Assembly: GCF_000814675.1 (NCBI RefSeq)
Contig: NZ_JWIG01000022.1
Location: 124,001 to 188,000 of the forward strand
DNA length: 64,000 nt
Source: Pseudoalteromonas distincta
GTDB lineage: Bacteria; Pseudomonadota; Gammaproteobacteria; Enterobacterales; Alteromonadaceae
Reading direction: 5' to 3'
The notes beneath the pieces are model-generated. The model made no database searches. It was not told the DNA's origin and saw only the letters and a program-made list of their open reading frames with translations. The position numbers and the translations under genes were made by a program. Position 1 is the first letter of the stretch. Each line of letters starts with the position of its first letter. Shown here piece by piece: positions 17,295-25,738 of this stretch.

Positions 17295-18171
17295 ATATTT
17301 ACTACTGTCGTTAATTGCATTTTCGGGTTTTGCGTGCAGTAAAGTTATCCACGAAGAGCGCTCGCTTTATCGCAATATTATTGTTGAAGAAACGAGCGAC
17401 TTACGTTGCCTTAAATTTAATACTAAAAGTAGCCAAACAAGCCAAAGCTGTATGTATAAGAACAATCCCGACAAACTTGTTTTTAATTACACAAAATTGA
17501 CTTTTGCGAGCCTTTTAGTAGCCGATAACCCTAAAAATGTACTTATTATAGGGCTAGGTGGCGGTACGCTTTCTAACGTTATTCATGAGCTATACCCCAC
17601 TGCAAAAATTCATAATGTTGAAATAGATCCCGCAGTAACTAAAGTTGCACGCGATTACTTTAACTTTATAGAAAACGATTTAGTGACATCAAGCGTGCAA
17701 GATGGCCGTATTTTTATAAAACGTGCCGCTATTAAAAAGCAAAAGTATGATTGGATTATTTTGGATGCATTTAACGGCGACTATATTCCGGAGCATTTGC
17801 TTACTAAAGAGTTTTTTGAAGAAGTACAAAGCGTATTAGCCGAAGGCGGTGTTATAGCTGCAAATACGTTTTCAAGTAGTAAACTTTATGAACATGAGTC
17901 GGCAACTTACCACGCTGTATTTGGCGACTTTATAAACGTAAGTCGCGAAAATCGTAGTAATCGTATTATTTTAGCGGGACTTAAATCAATGCCGAGCGAA
18001 GCGCAAATTAACACGCGTGTAAATGCTCTCGCCCCTAAATTAGTAAAATACGGTATAGACATAAAAGCGATTAGCCAATTTATGCAATTTACTAAAAACG
18101 ATCAAGATTGGCCCGCAGATACAAAAGTACTTACCGATCAATACTCCCCAGCTAATTTACTTAACTTTTAA
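17287..18171 (+). CDS. Spermidine-synthase-like (aminopropyltransferase-fold) protein, membrane-anchored
   Basis: The product has 294 residues. Residues 1-17 are hydrophobic and end SGFACSK, so it is a signal peptide or a weak lipoprotein signal. The body has the Rossmann motif VLIIGLGGGTLSN near 99-111, the Glu-Asp pair in NVEIDPAV near 124-131, QDGRIFIKR near 149-157 and DAFNGDYIPEHLLTKEFF near 171-188. These match spermidine-synthase homologues that bind a decarboxylated-AdoMet-like or AdoMet cofactor. The ATG at 17287 has AGGAG upstream; the TTG at 17281 does not fit. It overlaps the previous gene by 8 bases. Confidence 0.78.
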   Translation: MLKYLLLSLIAFSGFACSKVIHEERSLYRNIIVEETSDLRCLKFNTKSSQTSQSCMYKNNPDKLVFNYTKLTFASLLVADNPKNVLIIGLGGGTLSNVIHELYPTAKIHNVEIDPAVTKVARDYFNFIENDLVTSSVQDGRIFIKRAAIKKQKYDWIILDAFNGDYIPEHLLTKEFFEEVQSVLAEGGVIAANTFSSSKLYEHESATYHAVFGDFINVSRENRSNRIILAGLKSMPSEAQINTRVNALAPKLVKYGIDIKAISQFMQFTKNDQDWPADTKVLTDQYSPANLLNF

Positions 18172-18177
18172 ACTCCT

Positions 18178-18222
18178 GCTAAACCTCACCATTTTTACAA
18201 GTGAGGTTTAGCAAATATTTTG
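18178..18222 (+). terminator. Hairpin after the spermidine-synthase-like gene
   Basis: GCTAAACCTCAC pairs with GTGAGGTTTAGC over an 11-base loop, followed by AAATATTTT. The T tract is weak but the position after the stop codon fits a terminator. Confidence 0.65.
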
Positions 18223-18249
18223 CTACTTCCCGCACTTACACATATTTAC

Positions 18250-18289
18250 TTAGCAAGCTAAGTAATGATAAAATAGTTAGCTTGCTAAC
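18250..18289. promoter_or_regulatory. Paired MarR-type operators
   Basis: TTAGCAAGCTAA (18250-18261) and TTAGCTTGCTAA (18277-18288) are 12-base palindromes spaced 27 bases apart, directly before the MarR gene. Such sites are typical for autorepressing MarR/SlyA regulators. Confidence 0.7.
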
Positions 18290-18304
18290 TATGTTGGGGT
18301 GGCT

Positions 18305-18772
18305 ATGCCTACACACAAACCTTTTCACGAAACACTCGATTTAACAGTTATCGGTAATATGGGCCGAGTTCATCGTTTATGCCGCGAAGCGGTAACCATT
18401 GCGGTTGAGCCTTTAGGGCTTACTCAATCGCGCTGGACTGCACTAATGCATATTAGTATGCGTGGTGAGGGACTAACACAACTTGAACTTGCTAATAGCT
18501 TAGGGATAGAAATGCCTTCATTGACTCGTACGCTTAAGCAATTAGAGGAACAATCGTTAATCGTTCGCCGTGTAGACAAACATGATAAGCGCAGTAAAAG
18601 ACTCTATTTTACTGAGCAAAGTGATGCCATTTTACATTCATTGCAAGAGACTATTTCCGATATAAAAAATCAGTTATACAGCGGTTTATCTGTTGAGCAA
18701 CTAGATGCGATTGCATTTGGTTTGATCAAAATGGAGCAAAACGCCCTTAAATGTATTCAAGTTAATAAGTAA
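18305..18772 (+). CDS. MarR/SlyA-family transcriptional regulator
   Basis: The product has 155 residues with the MarR winged-helix layout: TQSRWTALMHIS near 39-50, the recognition helix region LANSLGIEMPSLTRTLKQLEEQSLI near 60-84, and the wing VDKHDKRSKRLYFTE near 88-102. The ATG at 18305 is preferred over a GTG at 18299 because a GGGG site lies 5 bases before it. It heads an operon with an HlyD-type and a DUF2955-type protein and has two palindromic operators in its promoter, so it probably represses the efflux genes until an aromatic or lipophilic compound binds. Confidence 0.92.
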   Translation: MPTHKPFHETLDLTVIGNMGRVHRLCREAVTIAVEPLGLTQSRWTALMHISMRGEGLTQLELANSLGIEMPSLTRTLKQLEEQSLIVRRVDKHDKRSKRLYFTEQSDAILHSLQETISDIKNQLYSGLSVEQLDAIAFGLIKMEQNALKCIQVNK

Positions 18773-18780
18773 GGCTAAAA

Positions 18781-19845
18781 ATGACACCGGATCAAAAGTT
18801 TGCACGCTATGTAAGGTTTTCTCTCATAGGGTTTATCTTAGTATTTATTTACTATTTAGTGGCCGATATGGTTTTGCCTGTGACACCACAAGCACGTGTT
18901 TATCACCCTGTTGTGCAAATATCACCGCAAATTAGTGGCCGAGTCACTAGTGTGCAAGTTAGTAATAACCAATCAGTTAAAGCAGGCGATATATTATTTA
19001 GTATCGATGAAGGCCCATATAATTTAGCTAAAGAACAAGCTCAACTCGCCCTTGATGATGCCAAATTACAAAATAAACGCCTTGATACCAATGTTAAAGC
19101 GCTTGAGGCACAAATAAGTGCTGCAAACGCTAAACAGCATGAGCAAAAACTATTAAAAAGCAGAGGCGAAAAGCTCTATAAGCAAAAGTCTATATCGGAG
19201 CAAGAACTTGAAAGCATTCGTGCTAATTTTGAAGCGAGTAAAGCAAATGTTGCAGCCCTAGAAGCCCAGTTAGCTGAAGCGGTTTTAGCTAGAGGTGACT
19301 CAGGTAACAAAAACTTAGCCATGCGCCACGCTGCTAACCAGTTAGCACAGGCTGAGTTAAATTTATCCTACACAAAAGTGCGCGCATTAAGTGACGGTGT
19401 AGTTGCTAACTTACAATTATTAAACGGCGCATACGCAGTTGCAGGCAGCCCATTATTAGCTATTGTTGCTAAAAAAGCCGACTTAGTTGCCGACTTTAGA
19501 GAAAAGTCACTCTCAAATATGAAGCAAGGCACCCAAGCGCGTGTAGTATTTGATAGCCGTCCAGGTGAAGTTTACGACGCAATACTTGAAACATTTGAAG
19601 CAGGCGTTAGCAGTGGTCAACTTAGTGCTAATGGTTTACTAAGTACAACAGAAACCAGTAATCGTTGGGTGCGTGATGCACAGCGTCAACGCATTCACTT
19701 AAAGCTCGTAAATCATCAAGACTTAATAGCAAACATGCCTAGTGGCTCACGTGCAACAGTACAATTATTACCAGAATCAACAATTGGGCAATGGTTTGGC
19801 TCTGCACAAATCAGGTTTATTAGCTGGTTACACTACATTTATTAA
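18781..19845 (+). CDS. HlyD/EmrA-type membrane-fusion protein
   Basis: The product has 354 residues. It has one N-terminal membrane segment (about 12-31), the first half of a lipoyl-like domain (VVQISPQISGRVTSVQVSNNQSVKAGDILF near 44-73), a coiled-coil hairpin of about 100 residues (LALDDAKL to VLARGDSG), and the second lipoyl half with beta-barrel (ALSDGVVANLQLLNGAYAVAG onwards). It bridges the periplasm for efflux. It starts 8 bases after the MarR stop codon and is followed by the DUF2955 gene after 10 bases. Confidence 0.92.
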   Translation: MTPDQKFARYVRFSLIGFILVFIYYLVADMVLPVTPQARVYHPVVQISPQISGRVTSVQVSNNQSVKAGDILFSIDEGPYNLAKEQAQLALDDAKLQNKRLDTNVKALEAQISAANAKQHEQKLLKSRGEKLYKQKSISEQELESIRANFEASKANVAALEAQLAEAVLARGDSGNKNLAMRHAANQLAQAELNLSYTKVRALSDGVVANLQLLNGAYAVAGSPLLAIVAKKADLVADFREKSLSNMKQGTQARVVFDSRPGEVYDAILETFEAGVSSGQLSANGLLSTTETSNRWVRDAQRQRIHLKLVNHQDLIANMPSGSRATVQLLPESTIGQWFGSAQIRFISWLHYIY

Positions 19846-19855
19846 TGGAGGCTTT

Positions 19856-20905
19856 ATGACTCAAATTGTTAGCCAAGGCCCACAATTAGACTCCAATGGC
19901 CTTCGCCAAGCACTGCGCATTGCAGGTGGCTGTACCCTTGGCTTTACTATTAGTAAATTAATGAACTGGCCCAATGGTATATTTTTTACCGTTTATCCTA
20001 TGTTGATATTGGGCATGGTACCTACGTTAAGTCGTGGGCTTATAAATCAATTTATAGCATCTGCTGCATTTAGCGCACTTATAGTGCTGATAATGCAGGG
20101 ATTGTTTTCTCACTTGCCAGTCGTTATGACATTGTTAGTGTTTGGTGTTTTCTGCTTTTTATTTCATAAAATGAGTAGCGGTAGTGCCTTTTTATTTGGC
20201 GCTTTAGGCGTAATCAGTCTTTCTATTCAGCTACATTTTTCCAGCTATGTTGATCAAGGAAGCAGTATTTATCCGTTAATCTTAACTAATGGTTTGGCTA
20301 TATTCTTAACCGTTATTATTGGAGGATTAATGCATGGCCTATTTCCTGATGTAACCGCAAGGCCTGGGCGAGTAATGCCAGCTAAAGCGAAAGAAAGTAT
20401 TCGCCATGAGGTATTGTTATGCTCAACCGTGGCTACGCTCTCTTTTGTTGTTTTTCAGGTTCTTGATTTACAAGACTCAATATCTGCGCAGGCAGCTTCT
20501 GTGCTTATTTTATTTTCGTTGTGCTGGAAAGCCGCAGGTATGGCCGGTTGGCAGCGAGCAATTGGAACGCTTATAGGCTGTAATGCAGCGTTACTATCGC
20601 AACTATTTTTGTATAGTCACTCTGATTTTTTACTTTTTCCGATGGCTATTTTATGGATACTTTCGTTTGTTTTTGCGCGCTTTCATATTTTAGGCGGAGG
20701 CATACCTGGCATTGGTTTTGGTGTATTGACTACATTTGGTATTTTGTTTGGAAATTCACTCGGGCCAGGCCAAGATCTTGTTTATAGTGCAATGTACCGG
20801 TTTAGTTCGGTATCTGTGGCTATAATCTTAAGCTTATGTGTTGTGTATGTTATGCACCATATACTTAATCGGTTTAGCGTAACTCGCCATCATACTTATG
20901 ATTAG
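19856..20905 (+). CDS. DUF2955-type inner-membrane protein (FUSC-like efflux partner)
   Basis: The product has 349 residues with about ten hydrophobic helices in two blocks separated near residue 170 (TARPGRVMPAKAKESIRHEV). The arrangement and the HlyD partner match DUF2955 proteins, distant relatives of AaeB/FUSC aromatic-acid exporters. The ATG at 19856 has GGAGG five bases upstream; longer frames overlap the previous gene. With the MarR and HlyD genes it should form a regulated efflux system. The substrate is unknown. Confidence 0.82.
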   Translation: MTQIVSQGPQLDSNGLRQALRIAGGCTLGFTISKLMNWPNGIFFTVYPMLILGMVPTLSRGLINQFIASAAFSALIVLIMQGLFSHLPVVMTLLVFGVFCFLFHKMSSGSAFLFGALGVISLSIQLHFSSYVDQGSSIYPLILTNGLAIFLTVIIGGLMHGLFPDVTARPGRVMPAKAKESIRHEVLLCSTVATLSFVVFQVLDLQDSISAQAASVLILFSLCWKAAGMAGWQRAIGTLIGCNAALLSQLFLYSHSDFLLFPMAILWILSFVFARFHILGGGIPGIGFGVLTTFGILFGNSLGPGQDLVYSAMYRFSSVSVAIILSLCVVYVMHHILNRFSVTRHHTYD

Positions 20906-20926
20906 GTAAACTCTGTTTGTAATACT

Positions 20927-20950
20927 AAAGGCTGCAATTGCAGCCTTTTT
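20927..20950 (+). terminator. Terminator of the MarR-HlyD-DUF2955 operon
   Basis: AAAGGCTGCA and TGCAGCCTTT form a 10-bp stem with a minimal AT loop, followed by a T run. The reverse strand may also use it for the convergent benE-like gene. Confidence 0.85.
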
Positions 20951-21018
20951 AATAAGCTTGGTTAAACTATTTTAATCATCTATATGAGCAATAATTTCGC
21001 TTTACATATTCACAGTTT

Positions 21019-22176
21019 TTAGTCTTTCCTGGTGATAATAAGCGTTAGCACACCCGCTATAATCCCCCAAAAAGCAGACCCTACTGAGAGCAATGTTAAG
21101 TTAGATGCAGTTACTAAAAAAGTGACTATTGCGGCCTCAGTATATTCAGTACTACTAAGGGCTTGCTGCAAACTATTAGCAATGGTGCCAAATAGCGCAA
21201 TGCCCGCCAAAGCTAAAATAAGTGCCTGCGGTAAACTTGCTACCAAGCCAACTAATGTAGCTGCGCACAACGCCATTAAAATATAAAATACGCCAGCCGC
21301 TATACTCGCCCAATAACGTTTATCATGATTTTTATCCGCCTCATCACTCATACATATAGCTGCGGTAATCGCGGCTAAATTAATAGAGTAGGCTCCAAAA
21401 GGAGCACTAAGCATATTTACAAAGCCAGTAACATTAAGAGATGCAGATATAGGCGCTTTATATTTATGTGCTTTTAAAACCGCAATACCCGGTAAATTTT
21501 GCGAAGTCATGGTAACTATATAAAGTGGTAAGCCTATACTAATACATGCTTGCAAGTGGAAAGCGGGTTCAATATAAGCAAATTCGCTCATTTTCCAGTG
21601 CAGCGCGCTGGTATCAATATGGCCCATTTGCCAAGCGAGTAATACACCTATAATAAGCACGCTTAACATAGCAAAGCGGGCAAAAAAGCGTTTACCAATA
21701 AAGTACATAACGACCATTAAGCCAATTACTAAAGGCATGTCGTTCATAAAATTAAACACATCGATACCAAAGGTAACAAGCACGCCGGCCAACATGGCGC
21801 ATGCAAGCTCACTTGGAATACGGTTCATTATTTTTTCAAACCAGCGCGTAACCCCCGACAAAAACACGAGCAATGCACTGAGCATAAACGCGCCAATAGC
21901 CTCATTTAAGTTATACCCTTGGGCACTTGAAATAAGTAATGCAGCTCCCGTGGTAGACCACGCAATTAAAACAGGTACTTTGTAATAGTACGATAAACCA
22001 ATTGACGTTGTGCCCATCACTAAACCGAGCATTAAAATCCAACTAGCTACTAAATCGGGCGTACCACCAAGGGTTATCACTACCTGATAAATTAATGCAA
22101 TAGAACTCGAAAAACCAATAATTACAGCCACAAGTCCTGCTGTAATTCGGTTAAGCAACTGATCAGACACCTTCAT
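21019..22176 (-). CDS. BenE-family benzoate/H+ symporter-like transporter
   Basis: The product has 385 residues with about twelve hydrophobic segments and the BenE hallmarks VIIGFSSSIALIYQ near the N-terminus, KVPVLIAWSTTGAALLISS near 60-80, and AAPFGAYSINLAAITAAICMSDEADK-like segment near 250-275 (here read as SAPFGAYSINLAAITAA). BenE proteins import benzoate or related aromatic acids. The ATG at 22176 has GAGGA just upstream; an ATG at 22194 would place that site inside the gene. It is convergent with the efflux operon. No aromatic degradation genes are nearby. Confidence 0.88.
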   Translation of the reverse strand: MKVSDQLLNRITAGLVAVIIGFSSSIALIYQVVITLGGTPDLVASWILMLGLVMGTTSIGLSYYYKVPVLIAWSTTGAALLISSAQGYNLNEAIGAFMLSALLVFLSGVTRWFEKIMNRIPSELACAMLAGVLVTFGIDVFNFMNDMPLVIGLMVVMYFIGKRFFARFAMLSVLIIGVLLAWQMGHIDTSALHWKMSEFAYIEPAFHLQACISIGLPLYIVTMTSQNLPGIAVLKAHKYKAPISASLNVTGFVNMLSAPFGAYSINLAAITAAICMSDEADKNHDKRYWASIAAGVFYILMALCAATLVGLVASLPQALILALAGIALFGTIANSLQQALSSTEYTEAAIVTFLVTASNLTLLSVGSAFWGIIAGVLTLIITRKD

Positions 22177-22554
22177 AAATTCCTCGTAATGCATTTATGC
22201 AGCACACAACATACGTGCCCAATAATTACATTGCAATTAGCGATTGGTTTACAAAAGGTGAAATAAATTCACTTTTTATTTTTCATTGTAATTAACGTCA
22301 AAAAGTCACTTTTAACCATTGTATTTAACTAAACAAACAAGTACCTGTAACTGCGCCAAAGCCCGCGTAAACACTACTAAAAACCAATACTAAAAAGAGC
22401 AAAAAACACACCAAAAATAAATATCCTTATATTTTATAAGGAATTATAAAATTAAGAAATAATTCTTTTCGGTTACATTTATTATCTTGATCTAATCCAT
22501 TCAATAATATAAAACGTAACAAATAGTTAACCAAAAACACTAAAAGAGAAACAA
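22177..22554. other. Gene-free promoter region between benE-like and the pro-domain gene
   Basis: About 380 AT-rich bases with divergent promoters presumably inside. I see no strong inverted repeat or conserved frame. Confidence 0.4.
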
Positions 22555-23259
22555 ATGAAGAGATCTGTCGTCTTACTAATTGCTATACCATTATCGGCAT
22601 TTGCAGTTTATGGGCTATTTTTTAATGCAGATGAAACGGGCGAACCTATCGCGCCTGTTGCTATTGATTTTGTTCCTATTGATTTACAAAAAACGCGCAA
22701 TACACATCCCCCTGCACCTATTGATATGAGTAAAGATCCAATTACCGTAAAACCCATTGTTGCCCCTGACAACAGCTTACCGTTTGAAGAATTTGATGCC
22801 GTAAATCGCTTATCAGACAAAGCAAAGCAAGTGCTTATAAACACAAAAGTTTTACCTACCGACTTACATAACGAGGCCTATATTGAGTTTGATTTAAATT
22901 CTTTACAGGCGTTAGAGACTGGCGAAAATTTTGATTTAGCTATTCCGCAAACAGCCGAAACATTCACCGCAGAAGTGACTAGTGTGGTTGAGTCTGAAAA
23001 TGGCGATAAGAGCATATTTGGTAAAATAGTGGGTGTTGACGGTCGCATGCATAATACCGTTTTAACGGTAGGTAAAGATGCCGTATATGGCCAATTTACT
23101 GCACCTTCTGGCAACTATGTATTCGAAAGTAAAGGTAAGTACGGATGGATTGCAGCAAAACGCGATTTATATAAAAGCCACATAGAGCATGAAGTAACCG
23201 CACCAAAGCCCAAATCAGATAAAAGCATCGATATATTTGCACCAAAAATTGATGGCTAA
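22555..23259 (+). CDS. Putative separate pro-domain or inhibitor for the adjacent metalloprotease
   Basis: The product has 234 residues. Residues 1-22 are a signal peptide or anchor. Residues about 30-90 are Pro-rich. The segment from about 100 to 205 (AYIEFDLNSLQALETGENFDL, then GRMHNTVLTVGKDAVYGQF and TAPSGNYVFESKGKYGWIA) resembles the propeptide that precedes the catalytic domain in bacterial reprolysin-like and M72 proteases. The next gene encodes such a catalytic domain with no propeptide. I infer that this protein folds or inhibits the protease in trans. It could also be an unrelated exported protein. Confidence 0.65.
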   Translation: MKRSVVLLIAIPLSAFAVYGLFFNADETGEPIAPVAIDFVPIDLQKTRNTHPPAPIDMSKDPITVKPIVAPDNSLPFEEFDAVNRLSDKAKQVLINTKVLPTDLHNEAYIEFDLNSLQALETGENFDLAIPQTAETFTAEVTSVVESENGDKSIFGKIVGVDGRMHNTVLTVGKDAVYGQFTAPSGNYVFESKGKYGWIAAKRDLYKSHIEHEVTAPKPKSDKSIDIFAPKIDG

Positions 23260-23284
23260 CCAATAATCAAAATATAAAAAACAA

Positions 23285-23329
23285 CTAAAGCCGCACTATA
23301 AAGCAGCTTTAGTGTGTCTGCTTTTTATG
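23285..23329 (+). promoter_or_regulatory. Attenuator-like hairpin between pro-domain and protease genes
   Basis: ACTAAAGC and GCTTTAGT form an 8-bp stem around a GC-containing loop, followed by TGTCTGCTTTTTATG. It could be a partial terminator setting different amounts of the two products, or an mRNA processing site. Confidence 0.45.
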
Positions 23330-23385
23330 AGCTCAACCAAGTTAAAAACAAGTTCCAACCACAACAAGAGTAAGGAAATACAATA

Positions 23386-24135
23386 ATGAAAAAAGTAATC
23401 ACAACAACCGCACTGGCTGCGGCATTATGTGCAGCAAGTGTTGCACAAGCAGAAACAATCGATATCGGTATCGGTATTTTATATACCGACCAATCAGCTG
23501 CTGCAACTAGCAATATTGACACTAAAATAAATCAACTAATTGCTTTTAGTAATCAGGTATATAGCCAAAATGGCGTTGATATAACACTACGCTTAGCTGG
23601 CAAACAAAACTTAGGTGACTACGCAGTAACGCCGTCTGAGGATTGGTTAGATTCGGTTACAAATAGCAGCTACGTAGATGGTTTACGCAGCGATTGGAAA
23701 GCCGACATGATTGCCGTATTAGGTACTGGCCAAAGTGCTGGCAATGGGCTTATTTCATGTGGTTTAGCGTGGGTTGGCCAAGGCACTAATGGCAATCTAT
23801 ATAGCTCAATGAGCAGCCGTATGTACTCAATCACTGCAATTGATTGTGGTGCAACTACATTTGTACACGAACTTGGTCATAACCAAGGTTTAGCGCATTC
23901 ACGCAAACAAGGTGACACATCTGGCGGTGTATATGTAGATGGCATGGGTCATGGCGTACAAAATGAGTTTGCAAGTATTATGGCTTACCCGCACGTTTAC
24001 GGTAGCGCAACTCAGTACGATTACTTCTCTAACCCTAACTGGAGCGTAAACGGTATTGCATTTGGTATTACAAACCAAGCGTATGCAATTCGCACGGTTA
24101 CTGCTACAAAAACAAGTATTGCTAACTTTAAATAA
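23386..24135 (+). CDS. Secreted reprolysin-like zinc metalloprotease (M12B/M72 type)
   Basis: The product has 249 residues with a 22-residue signal peptide ending in AQA. The catalytic domain starts at once (IDIGIGILYTDQSAA) and contains the zinc motif HELGHNQGLAH near 163-173 and a Met-turn SIMAYPH near 200-206, so it is a metzincin. Length and sequence resemble bacterial peptidyl-Asp metalloendopeptidases. Those enzymes usually carry an N-terminal propeptide in the same chain. Here it is missing and a propeptide-like protein is encoded 126 bases upstream. A strong terminator follows. Confidence 0.88.
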   Translation: MKKVITTTALAAALCAASVAQAETIDIGIGILYTDQSAAATSNIDTKINQLIAFSNQVYSQNGVDITLRLAGKQNLGDYAVTPSEDWLDSVTNSSYVDGLRSDWKADMIAVLGTGQSAGNGLISCGLAWVGQGTNGNLYSSMSSRMYSITAIDCGATTFVHELGHNQGLAHSRKQGDTSGGVYVDGMGHGVQNEFASIMAYPHVYGSATQYDYFSNPNWSVNGIAFGITNQAYAIRTVTATKTSIANFK

Positions 24136-24148
24136 GTAGCGCATTAAA

Positions 24149-24170
24149 AAGTGGGCTAAATAGCCCACTT
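24149..24170 (+). terminator. Terminator after the metalloprotease gene
   Basis: AAGTGGGCTA and TAGCCCACTT form a 10-bp stem with an AA loop, followed by an A-rich then T-rich stretch. Confidence 0.75.
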
Positions 24171-24196
24171 AAAAGTTTTAACATGTTCTTCCCTGC

Positions 24197-24220
24197 AGAG
24201 CGCTTACGCGCTCTTTTTTA
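24197..24220 (+). terminator. Second terminator downstream of the protease gene
   Basis: AGAGCGC and GCGCTCT are separated by TTAC and followed by six T residues. Two terminators in tandem isolate the protease transcript from the next gene. Confidence 0.75.
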
Positions 24221-24316
24221 TAACATTAACAAAAATTAATGTTCTGTCCACCTTCTTGATATACATGGTTAAGTACACTTACTCCATCAGCAATAGTTAT
24301 TAACTTGGAGTTTCCC

Positions 24317-25633
24317 ATGACCAACCAATCAATTAAAAATACAGCAAAACTAATCTCATTAAGTGCTATTACACTTGCGTTAACTGCATGCGGCAGTAGT
24401 TCGTCAAATAACGACAACAACGAGCTAACTGCTTCAGCTAATTTACCGAGTGTGATCATTGGGCAAGTAACAGGTGTAACGTCGGATTCAATTACTGTAA
24501 ACAATCATATTATTGCAGCAGGCTCAGCAGAAGTAGAAATAGAGGGCAATAACGCAACTCTTGATAATATAAAACAAGGGATGATGGTAGAAGTAGAAAC
24601 AAATGGTGCCCGCGCAACAGAAATAGATTACGACCCCGTATTTAAAGGTCCTATTAATATAATAAATGATCAAGTAAATATTGCAGGAATAACACTCAGT
24701 AACTTAAACAGCAGCGACTTTAGTCAAGGGCAATTATTTGAAATAAGTGGCTACAGTCATTCATTAAACTCATTAACGGTTACCTACCAAGCCCCTATTA
24801 CTAACAGCCAATCAGAGCTTGAAGTGCAAGGCAGTATTACCAATTTAAACCAGCAGTTGCGTACATTTACTTTAGGTGATTTAGTTATTAACTACCAACA
24901 AGCTGATATAGACGGCACACTAAGTAATGGTCAAATTGTTGAGGTTGAAGGTTTTTATAATAATGAAATATTTAGTGCAACCGAGGTTGATGCAGAGCAA
25001 AGACTTAGTTTTACCGATAATATAGACACCGAGCTTGAAGGCGTAATCACCTTTGTAAATAACAATATGAGCTTAATAACATTAAACTCGCAGTGGCAAG
25101 TTAGCATTAATGATCAAACTCAATTTGAAGATGGCACCACCGCTAATCTTGTTGTTGGTCAAGTTATTGAGGTAGATGGTGTATGGCAGCAAGCCGATAA
25201 TAAATTACTTGCTCAAGAAATAGAATTTGAATCAACAAACATCAACTCAAATACAACTAATCAGCAGTTTTCGGTAGCCGGTGTTGTTAGTTACGAGCAA
25301 GATATAGCGACAATAAATGGCATTGAATTTACATTTAATAGCCAAACTGTATTTGAGGATGGATTATCGGTTAATACCCTAGATGGGCAGTGGGTTGAGC
25401 TTGAAGGCACTTATAACAATGAGAAAAACAGCGTAAGCGAAGTTGAACTAGAGGACGATACAAGTGAGATTAACTTAACCGGTTTAGTGTCGGCAAATCA
25501 AAATCAGCAAGCAACGCTTTGGGGTTACATAAGTGAAGATAACTCATTAACGCAATATTTAAATCAAACCGTAGAATTAGAATGCCAATGGGTTGCAAGC
25601 AACCAAGTAAGAGCATGCGTTTTAGATGACTAG
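24317..25633 (+). CDS. DUF5666-repeat lipoprotein
   Basis: The product has 438 residues. The signal ends with the lipobox LALTACGSSSS, so it is a lipoprotein. The rest is a series of beta-rich units of about 65-75 residues with a repeated pattern such as GQVTGVTSDSITVNN, ISLNQQLRTFTLGD-like and GVITFVNNNMSLITLNS, with G(Q)xVEV(E/D)G at the ends, typical of DUF5666 repeats. The ATG at 24317 has TTGGAG six bases upstream. It precedes a PepSY protein and a two-component system and may belong to the same regulon. The function is unknown. Confidence 0.8.
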   Translation: MTNQSIKNTAKLISLSAITLALTACGSSSSNNDNNELTASANLPSVIIGQVTGVTSDSITVNNHIIAAGSAEVEIEGNNATLDNIKQGMMVEVETNGARATEIDYDPVFKGPINIINDQVNIAGITLSNLNSSDFSQGQLFEISGYSHSLNSLTVTYQAPITNSQSELEVQGSITNLNQQLRTFTLGDLVINYQQADIDGTLSNGQIVEVEGFYNNEIFSATEVDAEQRLSFTDNIDTELEGVITFVNNNMSLITLNSQWQVSINDQTQFEDGTTANLVVGQVIEVDGVWQQADNKLLAQEIEFESTNINSNTTNQQFSVAGVVSYEQDIATINGIEFTFNSQTVFEDGLSVNTLDGQWVELEGTYNNEKNSVSEVELEDDTSEINLTGLVSANQNQQATLWGYISEDNSLTQYLNQTVELECQWVASNQVRACVLDD

Positions 25634-25680
25634 TAGCAATATAAAGCGCTGATATAAAGAATAAATCATACGACTAAATA

Positions 25681-25719
25681 AATGTGTTTAGCCCTCTTAT
25701 TTGGTAGGCTAAACACATT
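25681..25719. promoter_or_regulatory. Long perfect inverted repeat before the PepSY gene
   Basis: AATGTGTTTAGCC (25681-25693) pairs with GGCTAAACACATT (25707-25719). No T tract follows on either strand, so it is more likely an mRNA structure or an operator than a terminator. It ends 19 bases before the PepSY start codon. Confidence 0.5.
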
Positions 25720-25738
25720 AAAACAAGAGCATACTTAC

